A stretch of 64,000 nucleotides of DNA. Source: Setomelanomma holmii (taxonomy: Eukaryota; Ascomycota; Dothideomycetes; Pleosporales; Phaeosphaeriaceae). The position numbers and the translations under genes are program-made. The notes beneath the pieces were generated by a model. It saw only the letters and a list, made by a program, of their open reading frames with translations, did no database searches and was not told the origin of the DNA. Below are positions 32,406 through 42,477 of this stretch, one piece after another. The stretch's first letter is position 1; each line of letters opens with the position of its first letter. The stretch is from positions 186,001 to 250,000 of the forward strand of contig ML978188.1 of assembly GCA_010015745.1 (NCBI GenBank), given 5' to 3'.

Positions 32406-34159
32406 ATGACGCACCCTGTTGCCAACGTTCCGCCCCACCTGGACGCGGATGAGAAAGGTGCGGGCATCGATGAGACTCACGGCGGCGTGCAGATACCTAT
32501 CTACAACAATGTCGAGCTCGCATCGTCAGAAGACCTCTCGTTCGGTGCCATCATCAAGGGAACTGCAGCGCACCCACTGAACACGTTCGAGAAGAAAGCC
32601 GCACTCATCAATTTGGAAATCGACAAATTTGGCCTGGGTCGGTACCAAATATGCATCTGGTTCCTCTGCGGATTTGGATATTTCCTCGACCTGGCCTGGG
32701 CGCAGGGTGTCGGGCTGATCTCGACAGCTATCTACCAAGAGATGAACGTTGCTGACGCGGATACCGGAACGATCTTCGCGCTGGCCAATGCTGGCCTTGC
32801 CATTGGCGCGTTAGGCTTTGGGCTTGCAGTTGACATTATCGGAAGAAAGTGGGCATTCAATCTTACCTGCCTGATCACATCGATCTTCGGGCTCCTCCTG
32901 GCGGCTCCCAAATTCAACTACGGTGCCATATGTGGCATCTACTTCTTGGCATCCCTGGGTCTTGGTGGCAATATTCCTATCGATGCGACCATTGCTCTGG
33001 AGTTTCTTCCGCAGAGTCGGCGTTTCCTCGTCTCCCTTCTTTCCATGTGGCAGCCCATTGGTGTTGTCGTAGCCTCTGGGATTGCCTACGGAACAGCCGC
33101 AAAGTGGCGTTGCGACGTCAAACTTCCATCTTGTAAAGCTGTCGCTTCAGGACAGCCATGCTGCACTGTCTCTAGTAACATGGGCTGGAGGTACAACGTC
33201 ATTGTACTTGGTTGCATGACTTTGACAATCTTCTGCCTGCGCTACTTCGTCTTCAGCTTCCACGAGTCGCCAAAGTTCCTGCTTAGCAGAGGTCGAGAAG
33301 CCGAGGCCATCGAGGTCCTGCACCGAATCGCGAAATTCAACCGCCAGCCTCCACCGACGCTGACAATTGAGATGTTTAACGCAATCGATGAGCTGGATTC
33401 CAATGCTTCTTCCACGGCCGCAATCATCCCCGGAGCTGGTACTACGCGTGCGGAGAAGAACAAGGCCGTCCTCAAGGGCGTTGGCAAGGAACTTGCACGT
33501 CTCAAGGGCATCTTTACGAACAAGCTCTCATGTTTCATGTTCATCCTCCTTGGAATCACATATATGGGAGACTACTGGTCGTTCAATTTGGCCGGTGCTT
33601 TCCTTCCAATCATTCTGCTGCGCAACAATGTCTCCAGTGGTCAAGGAACTGTTCAAGACACGTACCAGCAGTACATCATCATCTATTCTCCCGGCATTAT
33701 CGGTGCAGTCTTGGCGTTGGTCTCTGTGCAAATGCCGCTCGTAGGACGCAAGTGGTCGCTCGTGATTTCTGCCATCTGCCAAGGTCTGTCAATGGCCATG
33801 TATACGCAAGTGTATACTACAGCCGGATACGTGGGACTGAACGCACTGGAATACATTATGCAAACTGTAAGTCCTCAACACACATCTCCGTTGAGTTCTC
33901 GCTCATTGTTGTACAGTACTTCAATGCCGTACTTTATGCGTCAGCACCGGAACTCTTCGATACCAGCTACCGCGGTAGTGTCAGCGGCATGCTGTCCTGC
34001 CTTGGCCGGATCGCTGGTATTGTCGCACCTTACGCAGGAGCACAATTGCTTCACTCGCAGAGCTCTGGCATTCTTTGGCTAGGTGCTGGCGGTATCTGGC
34101 TCTCGGCGCTCATGATGGTGTTCTTGCCGGTCGAGATGAGGAATAGGCAAATGTTCTGA
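32406..34159 (+). CDS. MFS transporter, SVOP/sugar-transporter-like
   Basis: Exons 32406-33866 and 33917-34159 (50-base intron, GTAAGT..ACAG, phase 0), 567 aa. The N-terminal 85 residues are hydrophilic. Twelve membrane helices can be traced. The signature GLAVDIIGRKWAFN between helices 2 and 3 (the MFS G-x-x-x-D-x-x-G-R-K loop) is clear, as is PLVGRKWSLV in the second half. The acid-charged block ESPKFLLSRGREAEAIEVLH after helix 6 is typical of sugar-porter and SV2/SVOP-like carriers. A central loop of about 100 residues is cytosolic. The substrate is unknown; fungal relatives include organic-acid and metabolite carriers. It sits alone with its own promoter, not in an obvious cluster. Confidence 0.88.
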
Positions 34160-34414
34160 TCGAGAAAAGCGTTACGAATGGTCAACTGGATGAAGGAGGT
34201 CCCTTGAGGCTATCCTTGAGTCATCAAACATTACAGCAATCTATGAATTCTTTGGACATGGCACATTTCAATGCACACACATTCATGCTATTTTGAAATC
34301 CGATCTCCTGCGTATATACAACAGATAAGCAGCAAGCAAGCGAGCAACCTGCAATATAGCAGTAGGCAATAACCAGCATCCGTGCGACTGATTTACATCA
34401 CTCGCGTCCACACC

Positions 34415-34759
34415 ACGGCTACATCTTCTACGTTCATTCGACCATCATGGGCCATCGATCATGACCGTGGCTTTACCTTAATTCCTCAGCCTGAACGCAC
34501 CATTGCCATGGGAGGTGGTAATATGATTTACAAAAATTTCCATACTTATGCACGCTACGATCAAGATACAAGCACACTTTGGATCGCGACACAAACATAT
34601 GAGGACTACACAAGAGGTGAGACAATGGTGTGGTTTGATCTCGAAGCTTTCGTGCAGAGCGATTGGTTCAAGCAAGGTACCTATGATTTTGAAGAAGCGG
34701 GGGACAACGTCCTGTTACGGAAGAAGGTGGTCGAGTTGTGGATGGAAAAGTATGGATGA
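34415..34759 (+). pseudogene. small paralogue, copy 1 of a tandem pair; start codon replaced by ACG
   Basis: The frame is open from 34382 to a stop at 34759 and encodes FIRPSWAIDHDRGF, then YARYDQDTSTLWIATQ, then GETMVWFDLEAF and a Lys/Glu end. It aligns with the gene at 35030-35413. Gapless alignment of the first nine codons puts the partner's ATG opposite ACG at 34415-34417. No ATG lies upstream in frame before a TAA; the next in-frame ATG is at 34508 and would delete the conserved IRPSWA block. So the copy has lost its start, uses ACG (non-AUG initiation is known in fungi), or gains a start from an unseen exon. Function unknown. Confidence 0.5.
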
Positions 34760-35029
34760 GAGGCCAGGAATCGCTAGATGAGGACATTGTCGAAGTGCCG
34801 TACCTTGAACCAAATAGGTAACAAGTCTTTCCCATGAACATCGGATACTGAGAGCAATTCATCTGTGAAGGGCAAACTGACCAGGACTGTGATCACGTGC
34901 TCCAACAACTTGCCTTACAAGCACTCATGTAACAATCAGCAGGCTGGTCTATATTTCTCTTCTCGGCCATTTTGACCACCGCCAATACTCAGCAGCTGCT
35001 TTCAGCTGCTGGCGGTGGATTGTACTCCA

Positions 35030-35413
35030 ATGACTACCTCATCTTCTTCCATACGTCCATCATGGGCGGTTAACAGTGGGTTCAGCAGATTCACTCTTCA
35101 AAAGCCTCCATGCACCATTTCCACTGGTTGGGGAAACGCAGACATTGACAAGGACGATGCAGACAAAGAGTGGGAGGCTGTCAATATCTACGCTCGTTAT
35201 GATATGGACACAGATACATTGTATCTTACCTTATGGCTTTGTCGGCAAAGTACTGGGCAGGAGTCAATGACGTGGCTCGAATACGACACATTCTTGGAGG
35301 ACAGATGGATGAAGAACGGACTGATCCGCCCACACGCCACCGTTAACGGTTGGGAAGATGATGTCTTGGTGCGAGAGAAGGTCATCAATGCATGGAAGCT
35401 TGCATTCTGGTAA
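35030..35413 (+). CDS. small hypothetical protein, copy 2 of a tandem pair
   Basis: ATG 35030, 127 aa, no intron. The frame is open a little further upstream from a TTG. Key segments: SIRPSWAVNSGF, then VNIYARYDMDTDTLYLTLWL, then ESMTWLEYDTFLEDRWMKNG, then a Lys-rich tail with DDVLVREKVINAWKL. It shares the order and spacing of these blocks with copy 1 at 34415-34759, about 270 bases upstream on the same strand. No signal peptide or membrane segment. The charged and aromatic pattern (ARYD-x-DT-x-TL) looks like a beta-rich cytosolic fold. No known domain was recognised. Confidence 0.6.
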   Translation: MTTSSSSIRPSWAVNSGFSRFTLQKPPCTISTGWGNADIDKDDADKEWEAVNIYARYDMDTDTLYLTLWLCRQSTGQESMTWLEYDTFLEDRWMKNGLIRPHATVNGWEDDVLVREKVINAWKLAFW

Positions 35414-35620
35414 GTCAAGTGAACGGTTGGAGAGCTGCTCTATGATATTTGGGACCACTTGATAGACCATGTGGATGACTAATTGGGTCTCACATCGATA
35501 TGGTATTCTGGAGAAGCTCTATCCCCCTGCTGCTCAGGCGCTCAATGAGTGTGTGTAGTTGGTCGAGGGTATGTATCAGCAACGTAGCCGCCATCGGGTG
35601 GTCATAATGCCTCCAAGGCC

Positions 35621-36784
35621 TCAAGCTTCAGCAGGCGCAGCCGCACCCACTACCACTTTCCCAGCAACACTCTCGAGCCTCTTGAAACCACCATGCTCCT
35701 TGACCTCCTCTTGCAACAAGGCGATCCTCTTCTGGTCACCAGTCGGATCATCTGCTTCCTTCTCCAGTCCCCACTCCAGATACTCATTCGTGTAGTTCGG
35801 CTTGAACCCTTCATCTAGCACGCCAAGCCTTTTGCCATACCTGGTCACCTTCTCCCAGTCGCGCTGCACGTTCTGCAGATCGGGACTGAAGTACGCGAAA
35901 CTACGCTCGAAGATCTTGCGGTTAGTAGGCGTGTTCAAGGCAGACTTGACAGCGATGAACTCGTCCCACGCGGCGTCCGGAGATGCGAGGACGAAGTCCG
36001 TCGCACACTTGCAGGCGCGTAGGAAGGCGCGTACTTTGTCGGGATTGGCGGCGATGAAAGCGTCGTTGCCGATATAGAGGATGCTGCAGAAGCAGCAACA
36101 GCCCAATTGAGCGAGCTCGTCGATGCGAAGCATTTTGACCTCATCGCGAGAGCGACCCTGCTCTACGAGCCATTCTTCCAACTCAACCATCTGCACGTTC
36201 TCGAGTCCGATACCGGCATCAATTTCGCCCTTGATGATAGAGCGCGTAACGTTCATGCCGACACGTACGGCGGTGTAATCGGTAGGCGACATTCCATAGT
36301 GAGCGGTCAACTCGTCAAGTTGGATCTTGCCAAACTCGCCAACGTAGCCGATTTTTTTGCCCTTGAGGGTCTTGAAGTCCGGAGTGATGCCGGATGAAGT
36401 GAGGTACACGACGCCAGTGAAGGGCTCGTTGAGAAGTGAGCCGAAGGAGGTCACAGGGAAGCCGCGAGCGGCCGCGGCGAGGGTGTGGATCATGGCTTTG
36501 AAGCCGAGATCGACTCTGCCAGAGCCAACGATCTCCGTGACGTCCTAGCAAGTCATTAGCGTCGACTCAAGGGCCTATGAAGATGTCCATATGCTCACAC
36601 TCGGGTCGTTGGGTTCCAAAATGGCAACCTTGATGCCTTCATCCTTGAAGTATCCCTTCGCCTGAGCGAGGTACAACGGGGCATGGTACGGCGTAGCGTG
36701 CCTATCTCTCGTCAGCCGCAACCTCTTGCCGATCCAAGTGCGCTTCTACCAGTTGGTCAAGAAGGTAATCTTGTCAGTCGACAT
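35621..36784 (-). CDS. NMT1: THI5/NMT1-type HMP-phosphate synthase (thiamine pyrimidine synthesis)
   Basis: Makes 4-amino-5-hydroxymethyl-2-methylpyrimidine phosphate, the pyrimidine half of thiamine. The enzyme is a single-turnover protein that uses its own active-site His plus pyridoxal phosphate. Three exons: 36784-36750, 36701-36599 and 36544-35621, giving 353 aa. Introns of 48 and 54 bases join in phase. The start MSTDKITFLTNW is canonical, and the first splice falls inside the Trp codon of NW-HATPYHAP, whose second His is the donor position in yeast Thi5. The iron-binding CCCFC motif is present (QLGCCCFCSILYIG, about residue 190). GSGRVDLGFKAMIH and the YAKR-like C-terminal blocks are also family-typical. 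A TPP riboswitch lies in the 5' leader, so expression should fall when thiamine is ample. Confidence 0.95.
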
Positions 36785-36836
36785 GATGAAAGCTACAACA
36801 ATCAGTACGCCTACAAGATGGGGACAGGGTCATCAA

Positions 36837-36999
36837 GAAGCAGCTTTGTCCTTTCGCTGGTATTATCCAGAATCAAGTTTGAACGGTATGATCTCAGAAC
36901 AAGACATGACCAATCCTCTCATACTTCTCACACAACAGGAGTTGTAAGAAGGTGTACGAGAGGGATGATGACATCTTGAACACCCGCCATGCTAGCTTC
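36837..36999 (-). promoter_or_regulatory. TPP riboswitch in the NMT1 5' leader
   Basis: On the reverse strand the core reads CTGAGATCATACCG (the CUGAGA T-loop and P2 strand), then a CTTGATTCTGG arm, then a GGATAATACCAGCGAAAGGA block: the conserved TPP aptamer. P1 is GAAGC-T-AGC at 36999-36991 with GCTGCTTC at 36844-36837 (eight pairs, one bulge). The 5' P2 strand is CGGGTG, and P3 closes with CAAGA/TCTTG and carries a long extension, as in fungal NMT1 and THI4 genes. Downstream, TACTGAT and TTGTAG (AG at 36794-36793) form a branch point and 3' splice site just before the ATG. This supports control by alternative splicing of a leader intron when TPP binds. The donor used is not resolved; GTATGA near 36923 (in P3) and sites upstream are candidates. 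Confidence 0.93.
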
Positions 37000-37622
37000 A
37001 GATGTGAGACGGTACCTGCTCATGTCTGTACGACATGTTTCGCTTGATTGCTTCAAATGCAAAAGGATGGATCACGGAGATCCTAGTGTGCTGCGACGAT
37101 GTTTTCATCGTACCGGTGGAGAGAGAGAAATGATGATGATGATGATGTTGTTATATCAGTGTGGGGAGTGCTTTTGCAAGACGAGATTGGGAAAACGATT
37201 GCACGAAAAGCTGCGGGAATCCAACAGCTTTTGTAGGTGGTTTGACTCTGATCGGAGTCTTGGATCTCAGGCAGCTGTGGTAAACAGTGGGGCAATGAGG
37301 GGTACTACAGTATCGGACACGTCAAAGTTGCATTTGAGAGTCCCGGATGTCCGGCCATCCAATCCCAGCATTCGGGAATAATTGATGTTCAACTCAATTC
37401 GCTGGAAAGTGCCGGCTTGAAGAACGTGATCAATGTCTTGGGTGCAGTTGGAGTGGAGCTTTGCCTCAACAGTAAGTATAACGGATCTTGACGCTTAAGG
37501 GCGGCACGATGTGCCATGCCTCATATTGTTCACGCTCGCACGTCCAAACCATCGATCACACTGCGCGTGGATTCGTAACAACAAGGTTGGTATTGCGCTC
37601 GTACTGGAACAGTGACCATGTA
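37000..37622. other. intergenic, no gene supported
   Basis: Upstream of the riboswitch; presumably the NMT1 promoter. Contains a short ATG trinucleotide run near 37131-37145. Confidence 0.45.
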
Positions 37623-37925
37623 TTATGCGCTTCCTGGTAGCACGACACGATAGCATGGCAGATACTCTCTGAGCGCGCCTCTGGCTATGTTTCTGTATGG
37701 TCGTCGTGGGTGGAGGTTGCTGGATCCGTGCATGTCGACCACGACAGAGGCTGCGTGGAGGAATCGTGCGTACATGTCAACCAGGTCCATTTGATATGCG
37801 CTGGCCGCACGGTCGCTGAGCAGATCCTCGATGTCGCCTTCGACGTGTCTCATGACCATTTCTCTCCATTCCGGAGGAAGCGTGAAGACGGAACAGACTG
37901 AGCGGATGTGTTGCTGGCGATTGAA
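37623..37925 (-). CDS. possible 3' exon of an unrecognised gene
   Basis: An open frame reads FNRQQHIRSVCSVFTLPPEW, then REMVMRHVEGDIEDLLSDRA and MDLVDMYARFLHAASVVVD, ending at 37623. The amphipathic-helix composition is protein-like. It is preceded at about 37937 by CACCGCAG, a good splice acceptor with a possible branch point, suggesting an exon rather than a full gene. An ATG exists at 37859. A candidate upstream exon in the 38040-38160 region (with TREQLARSTSNGFRLHK) was not confirmed. No family recognised; it could also be a decayed gene. Confidence 0.3.
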   Translation of the reverse strand, partial: FNRQQHIRSVCSVFTLPPEWREMVMRHVEGDIEDLLSDRAASAYQMDLVDMYARFLHAASVVVDMHGSSNLHPRRPYRNIARGALREYLPCYRVVLPGSA

Positions 37926-38344
37926 AGCCTGCGGTGAGTCGCGTAATCAATACACGGCGCGCAACTTGGGTGGTCGTCTGAATACGCAAGTGCGGGTGCG
38001 TTTGGCAACCCTTATGCAGACGGAAGCCATTCGAAGTGCTACGAGCAAGCTGTTCTCTGGTCAGTGTTGGGATGGTTGTCGTGATGCGCTGGGAGAGCGA
38101 CGAAACGATTACCGGTACGTCTGACGAACTAAGAGATGAATATCGGAACATTGCATTCACAATCTCTCATAGCATGGGCATGATAATGTGGTAGGGCAAC
38201 GAAGCGGTATCTCTATTGTGTCAAGAAGAAGCCGTCTATACCGAAGCGCCATGCGACGAAGTCGCGGAAACAAGGGGTAAAAGGCCAGAAGAGCCCTGAA
38301 TGGCTTACGCATAAAGAAATGCCGCCCACCCAAACACTCCATGC
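37926..38344. other. intergenic, no gene firmly supported
   Basis: 3' flank of the homeobox gene. May contain an upstream exon of the weak gene at 37623. Confidence 0.4.
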
Positions 38345-40468
38345 CTACGAATTTTGCCCCCAAACACCCGGGTAATCAATGAAGTTGCCATACAAGTCCG
38401 TATCAACCATAGTCTCATAGTACATCGGCATCGCGTCGTTACTGAGAGTAATGTTATAATCAAATCCCATGGTTGGGTACGTCGCATCCATGGTGCCTAT
38501 TGTCGAAGGACCGGAGAAGTCGAAATTGGCCATCGAGTTGTCAGGTATGGTCACGCCAAGGCCAATGATCGAATCTGGCGCCGGCGATGGAACCATGTTC
38601 GAGCAAGCTGTCGAGACTGGGAATGGCGCAAAGGTATTCGAGAAGCGGCTTTGCGATGAAGTTGGGTACTCTGGTGGGGGGTTAGTGCAACCAGTCAGCT
38701 TATTTCTAAGCTTGGCCATCATGTTGGTATGCTCCTGGCCCGACGATCGCCGTCGGTGGTTGTCGACTGCAGGCGCTGCCGGATTTGAGTGCTCTCGCCA
38801 AGACGAGATATTGAGACCGTCTTTGAAATGATTGGCGATATGCGTCTCTCGTGCATCCCATGTCTTGAGTTCCTGCGCACAGAAGCCGCAAGTCCAGCCT
38901 TCGTTCACGTTCTTCCCTGGTCCATCTTTGCGCCATCTGTCCCTAACGATGTCAAGTAGAGATGTTTTATGGAAATTTTTAACGTGCTGTCGAAGGTGGT
39001 CAGGCCTCCCGAAAGTCCTATCGGTCACACTCTTCTTCGAGCATTCCACGATGCGGTGTGATTGCTGGAAGTGTTCATCGCTGGGGTTCTTGGCCGAGCA
39101 GAATGCGCATAAGGAGGTTGTGCCGGTGCGGGACAAAATTGGGATGCGGGGACTTGTAGCCAAGCAAGTCCACTGGTACTTTGGCCGATGCTGTGTCTCC
39201 TCGTGGCGGCGCCAAGACTTGGGAACTAGTGGCTGATAGCAGAAAGTGCATTGCCATGTCTCTTGCTCAGAACCATCCGGGTTTGGAGATGGAGTGGCTG
39301 GCGTTCGAGGAACAGGCGAATCGTCGATTGGCGATACGGTGTTCAGACGCCTGTAGTCCTTCTTCTTTCCGCGCCTAGAAGTCTGAAAAGACAATTGAGG
39401 AACATCAGATGTCGCGCTCCCAGGAAGAAAAGTCGCGTGTTGGTAGCCCGACGGGGTCTCGTAGCCAAAATTCGCGGTGTTGACTGCCACTGGTGTGTTT
39501 GCGACACTGGAAAAGTCCGACTCATAAGCGCCATCGTCATCTGAGCTTGGATGAGATCGATCCGTGGGTAGAGGAAGTTTTCGCGCTCTTGTGTTGGTGA
39601 ACCAAGTGGTAACTTGCTTCTCGGTCAGCCCACACTGCTGTGCAAGACTGCGCTTGGTCTCTGGGTTCGGATATGGATCATTGCGATGTTCCCTTAGCCA
39701 TGCTCGCAAGCAATGCAGAGCATGCTGTGGAAGCTTGCTAGGCCGTCTTGCGCAAGACCTTTTTACTGTCGAAGCGTGGACAGGCGATATGGGCGACAAG
39801 AGCTCCGGATTTGGGGCGCAAGACGGGCAACTGGACGATGTCTTGGGGTCGATTGTATGGGCGATATCACATGCTGAGCAGCGAGCTCTGTTCCGTCGCG
39901 ATCGGCTTTTGGGAGGTGTTTCATGTGGTAGGTCGAGGCGAGGTATGGAAAGCTTCGCCTTCAATTTGTTGTTGGGCAGCTGGAGTAACTCGGTCCTAGT
40001 GCACTCCTTCTCTTGGCAGCCGTTGCACTTGTTGCCCTGTCCTGGATTTGTAATCCCCCACAGTTGACATGTGATGCATGATGTTGAGTTGTTGCGAGGT
40101 GATGGCAAAGGTCGATGATTGGTCGATATTGCTTTGGCTGTGAAGACATTGATCTTCGAAACCACGGGATCGACTGGCGACTCGGATCGCCTTAAGCGCA
40201 ATTGATCTTCGACATGGACGTTCCAGAATGCGCTGATTCCCAGGCCGATTGGGTGTTTTGTTTGGTCCACATATGTGTGACTGCTCGATGCGCTTGGCTG
40301 CGAGTCCTGCTGAGACACGTGAGTCCTTGTTAGACACGAACAGCTTACAACATTGCAACATACGTAATGAGCCTCATCATCCTCCAATGTATGTGATCCG
40401 TAGCCTGAATCGAATGACCAGATGCTCGCTGCCTTGGTCTTCGGCGCGATATCCTTCGGCGAAAGCAT
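38345..40468 (-). CDS. homeobox (KN-type) and C2H2 zinc-finger transcription factor
   Basis: ATG 40468 (the open frame extends upstream only from a TTG). A 54-base intron at 40363-40310 (GTATGT, CTAAC, CTCAG) is a multiple of three and otherwise hidden. The product is about 689 aa. Residues about 110-220 hold paired CxxC motifs (CITCQLWG, CNGCQ, CSACD, CPSC). The homeobox is at about 224-281: RAWLREHRNDPYPNPETKRS and LTEKQVTTWFTNTRARK, where the extra residues between helices 1 and 2 mark the three-residue-extended (KN/TALE-like) class. C2H2-like fingers at about 385-525 include CTFCYQPLVPKSWRRHEETQH, CAFC..H...H, FGRPDHLRQHVKNFH and CGFCAQELKTWDARETHIAN. The C-terminus is Met/Asn/Asp-rich, a possible activation region. 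It is nuclear and DNA-binding; targets are unknown. The relative at 14420-16642 is broken. Confidence 0.88.
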   Translation of the reverse strand: MLSPKDIAPKTKAASIWSFDSGYGSHTLEDDEAHYVCCNVVSCSCLTRTHVSQQDSQPSASSSHTYVDQTKHPIGLGISAFWNVHVEDQLRLRRSESPVDPVVSKINVFTAKAISTNHRPLPSPRNNSTSCITCQLWGITNPGQGNKCNGCQEKECTRTELLQLPNNKLKAKLSIPRLDLPHETPPKSRSRRNRARCSACDIAHTIDPKTSSSCPSCAPNPELLSPISPVHASTVKRSCARRPSKLPQHALHCLRAWLREHRNDPYPNPETKRSLAQQCGLTEKQVTTWFTNTRARKLPLPTDRSHPSSDDDGAYESDFSSVANTPVAVNTANFGYETPSGYQHATFLPGSATSDVPQLSFQTSRRGKKKDYRRLNTVSPIDDSPVPRTPATPSPNPDGSEQETWQCTFCYQPLVPKSWRRHEETQHRPKYQWTCLATSPRIPILSRTGTTSLCAFCSAKNPSDEHFQQSHRIVECSKKSVTDRTFGRPDHLRQHVKNFHKTSLLDIVRDRWRKDGPGKNVNEGWTCGFCAQELKTWDARETHIANHFKDGLNISSWREHSNPAAPAVDNHRRRSSGQEHTNMMAKLRNKLTGCTNPPPEYPTSSQSRFSNTFAPFPVSTACSNMVPSPAPDSIIGLGVTIPDNSMANFDFSGPSTIGTMDATYPTMGFDYNITLSNDAMPMYYETMVDTDLYGNFIDYPGVWGQNS

Positions 40469-41484
40469 GGCTGCTGAGTGACTGTCGATCGTCGCGGACC
40501 ACTGTATGGTTGGTTGATTCGAGTAGTACGTCCGGTGAGGCTCTCGATGAACACTGGGACCGGAAATGAAGCGGGACAACCATCCTGTACATATTCCAAT
40601 CGCGTGCAGGGTGAATACCCAATGCTACCCATCCTGAGTTAGAGGGTGTCTGTGGCTGTTGGCCGCCTTATCATACGCCTCGAAGTGTGGCGCCGATGAT
40701 GTGATTGGTTATGGCTATTTCAGCTGCTGACGACGACGTCGTTTATGCACCTGCGCCTCAGGCCAACCTCGATTCATCGCAGGCCTATCCTCTTCAAGAC
40801 AGTGGGGTCCAAGAACGTGACTTGGTGCCAACCCTCTTTCGACGTGGGCGCTTACACGGTGCGGCGGTGCACACCGCTGAAGATAAAGTACCAGTACGAA
40901 TGGCGGTGCAGGTGCATGCTCGGGTCTAACATACTGCACGAACAGACCTACGGTTCTGCGGGAAGAAAGGCTTGGTGGTTCGAGATGGATTTGCGGCTCT
41001 GCGATTCCTAGGGATTGAGCGAGTCGACGTCATTTTCGCGCTTGATGGTTGAGGCTGTTGGCCGTGAGGACAGTGATGGGGCCATTTTTGGTGGCGCGAG
41101 ATGGGCGATAGGTGCCATACGTTGTCGGTATTCTCCTTAACTCTGCTCAAACGGAACCAATTGAGTTTCTCCTTCACGTTGGCGCTGAGCATTGCGCTGC
41201 CAGTTGGATGTATTGGAGTCGAAGCTGCAGTTGCAATCGCGACATCAAGCCAGCAGCTTCCTGACGGGCAGGCATAGGCTGCCCAAATGCTATCTATGCC
41301 CAGCAAACCGTCATTCACTGCATCCAAGCAGCGCCAACAGTATCCCACATTCGGCAGCATCGCATTTACACTGTGCAGCTACGGTAAATATCCGGCGAAT
41401 TGGCAAAGTGCATCGTAATGCTGCGGGTAGGGCTGCGGCTCTGCGGTTCGCGCTGGGAGGGAGCGGTGTGGTGTTGTGGCAGTG
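40469..41484. other. intergenic, no gene supported
   Basis: About 1 kb upstream of the homeobox gene. Only short frames, none convincing. Confidence 0.45.
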
Positions 41485-41700
41485 CTAGGAACGCGGCATC
41501 CAGACCCACGACGCCTGCTTCCGTCCCGTGTCGCTGACGCCATAGACTTTATGCATATTCGCGTTGTGGCTTTCGTGTGGCTGGTACCAGCGCTTGCGAG
41601 ATGTAGGTGATGATGCAGTGTTTGGTGGTGTGGTGTGATGGGATCGTACGCGCAGGCGTTTGGTGAGACGCTCGTTGCTTTGCGCAGCGAGGTCGGACAT
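41485..41700 (-). CDS. possible small protein of 71 aa
   Basis: ATG 41700 to a stop at 41485. The sequence starts MSDLAAQSNERLTKRLRVRS and ends KVYGVSDTGRKQASWVWMPR; it is basic and hydrophilic. The final 25 residues look structured (aromatics and Gly), which makes it more plausible than most short frames here. No signal peptide, no known family. The start is the first ATG after a variable stretch, and the frame is open further upstream to about 41892. Confidence 0.25.
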   Translation of the reverse strand: MSDLAAQSNERLTKRLRVRSHHTTPPNTASSPTSRKRWYQPHESHNANMHKVYGVSDTGRKQASWVWMPRS

Positions 41701-42477
41701 CTTTGTAGTGTTAGGCGAAACTACAGCCAGCGCGAGTAGCGCAACCGTGCCAAGCACATGGCACAGCTGGTGTATAGTAGAACAGTTGGGGCATCCATTT
41801 GAACTATGTGCTGAGAGCATGCTATCAGATGCGAGAAAAAGTGTTCGAGTGTTTGGCGGCGGCACGCGTTCGGCGAGGGCAGGCGCAACCACCGTCGGTA
41901 TTCTTTGCTTGACATTGCCGATAAACGAGTTCTACACACTGGCCCTTCGACATGCATTGCTCTCTCTTCTTCAGTGGGACATGCTGCCGATGCTTTTGTG
42001 CATGACACAAGATCATCACCAATACTCGCTATCAGCCAGGCTTTGAACATGACTACTGTGCGGTCATGCCCCAACCAGCAGTATGAGCGCATAGAAGGCA
42101 TGGTGTATAAGCAGAGAGTGCAAGACGCAGTACAGTCTATGGAGAGCAGGACGACCAGGGTATTCATTTTAGCTATATGCCGAGACCATGCTTTCGGATG
42201 CGAAGAATTACAGAGATTGCTAGAATAATGTTGTCCGCAATACAAAACGCTCGTGGAGCATCCTCCGTCGCTCATGCAAAGATCGATGTCATAAATTCCC
42301 ATGCGTCGTCGACCATCATTCCATCTATGTGCAATCCTCCTTCTTCGTGCCCTGCTCACATATCGCGCGTTCTGGGCACGCTGCTGTTGTCTGACTAATC
42401 TAGAATGCGGTCATTCCTCCATATGCACTAGATTGTATCCCCCAATGCTGTTGTAATTCGCCACCTTCCTCTTTGCC
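41701..42477. other. intergenic, no gene supported
   Basis: 3' flank of the PAS kinase gene. No convincing frame. Confidence 0.45.

Noticed and set aside
40700..41360. Frames of 74-144 codons on both strands
   Set aside because: No recognisable features and no conserved start; treated as chance frames.
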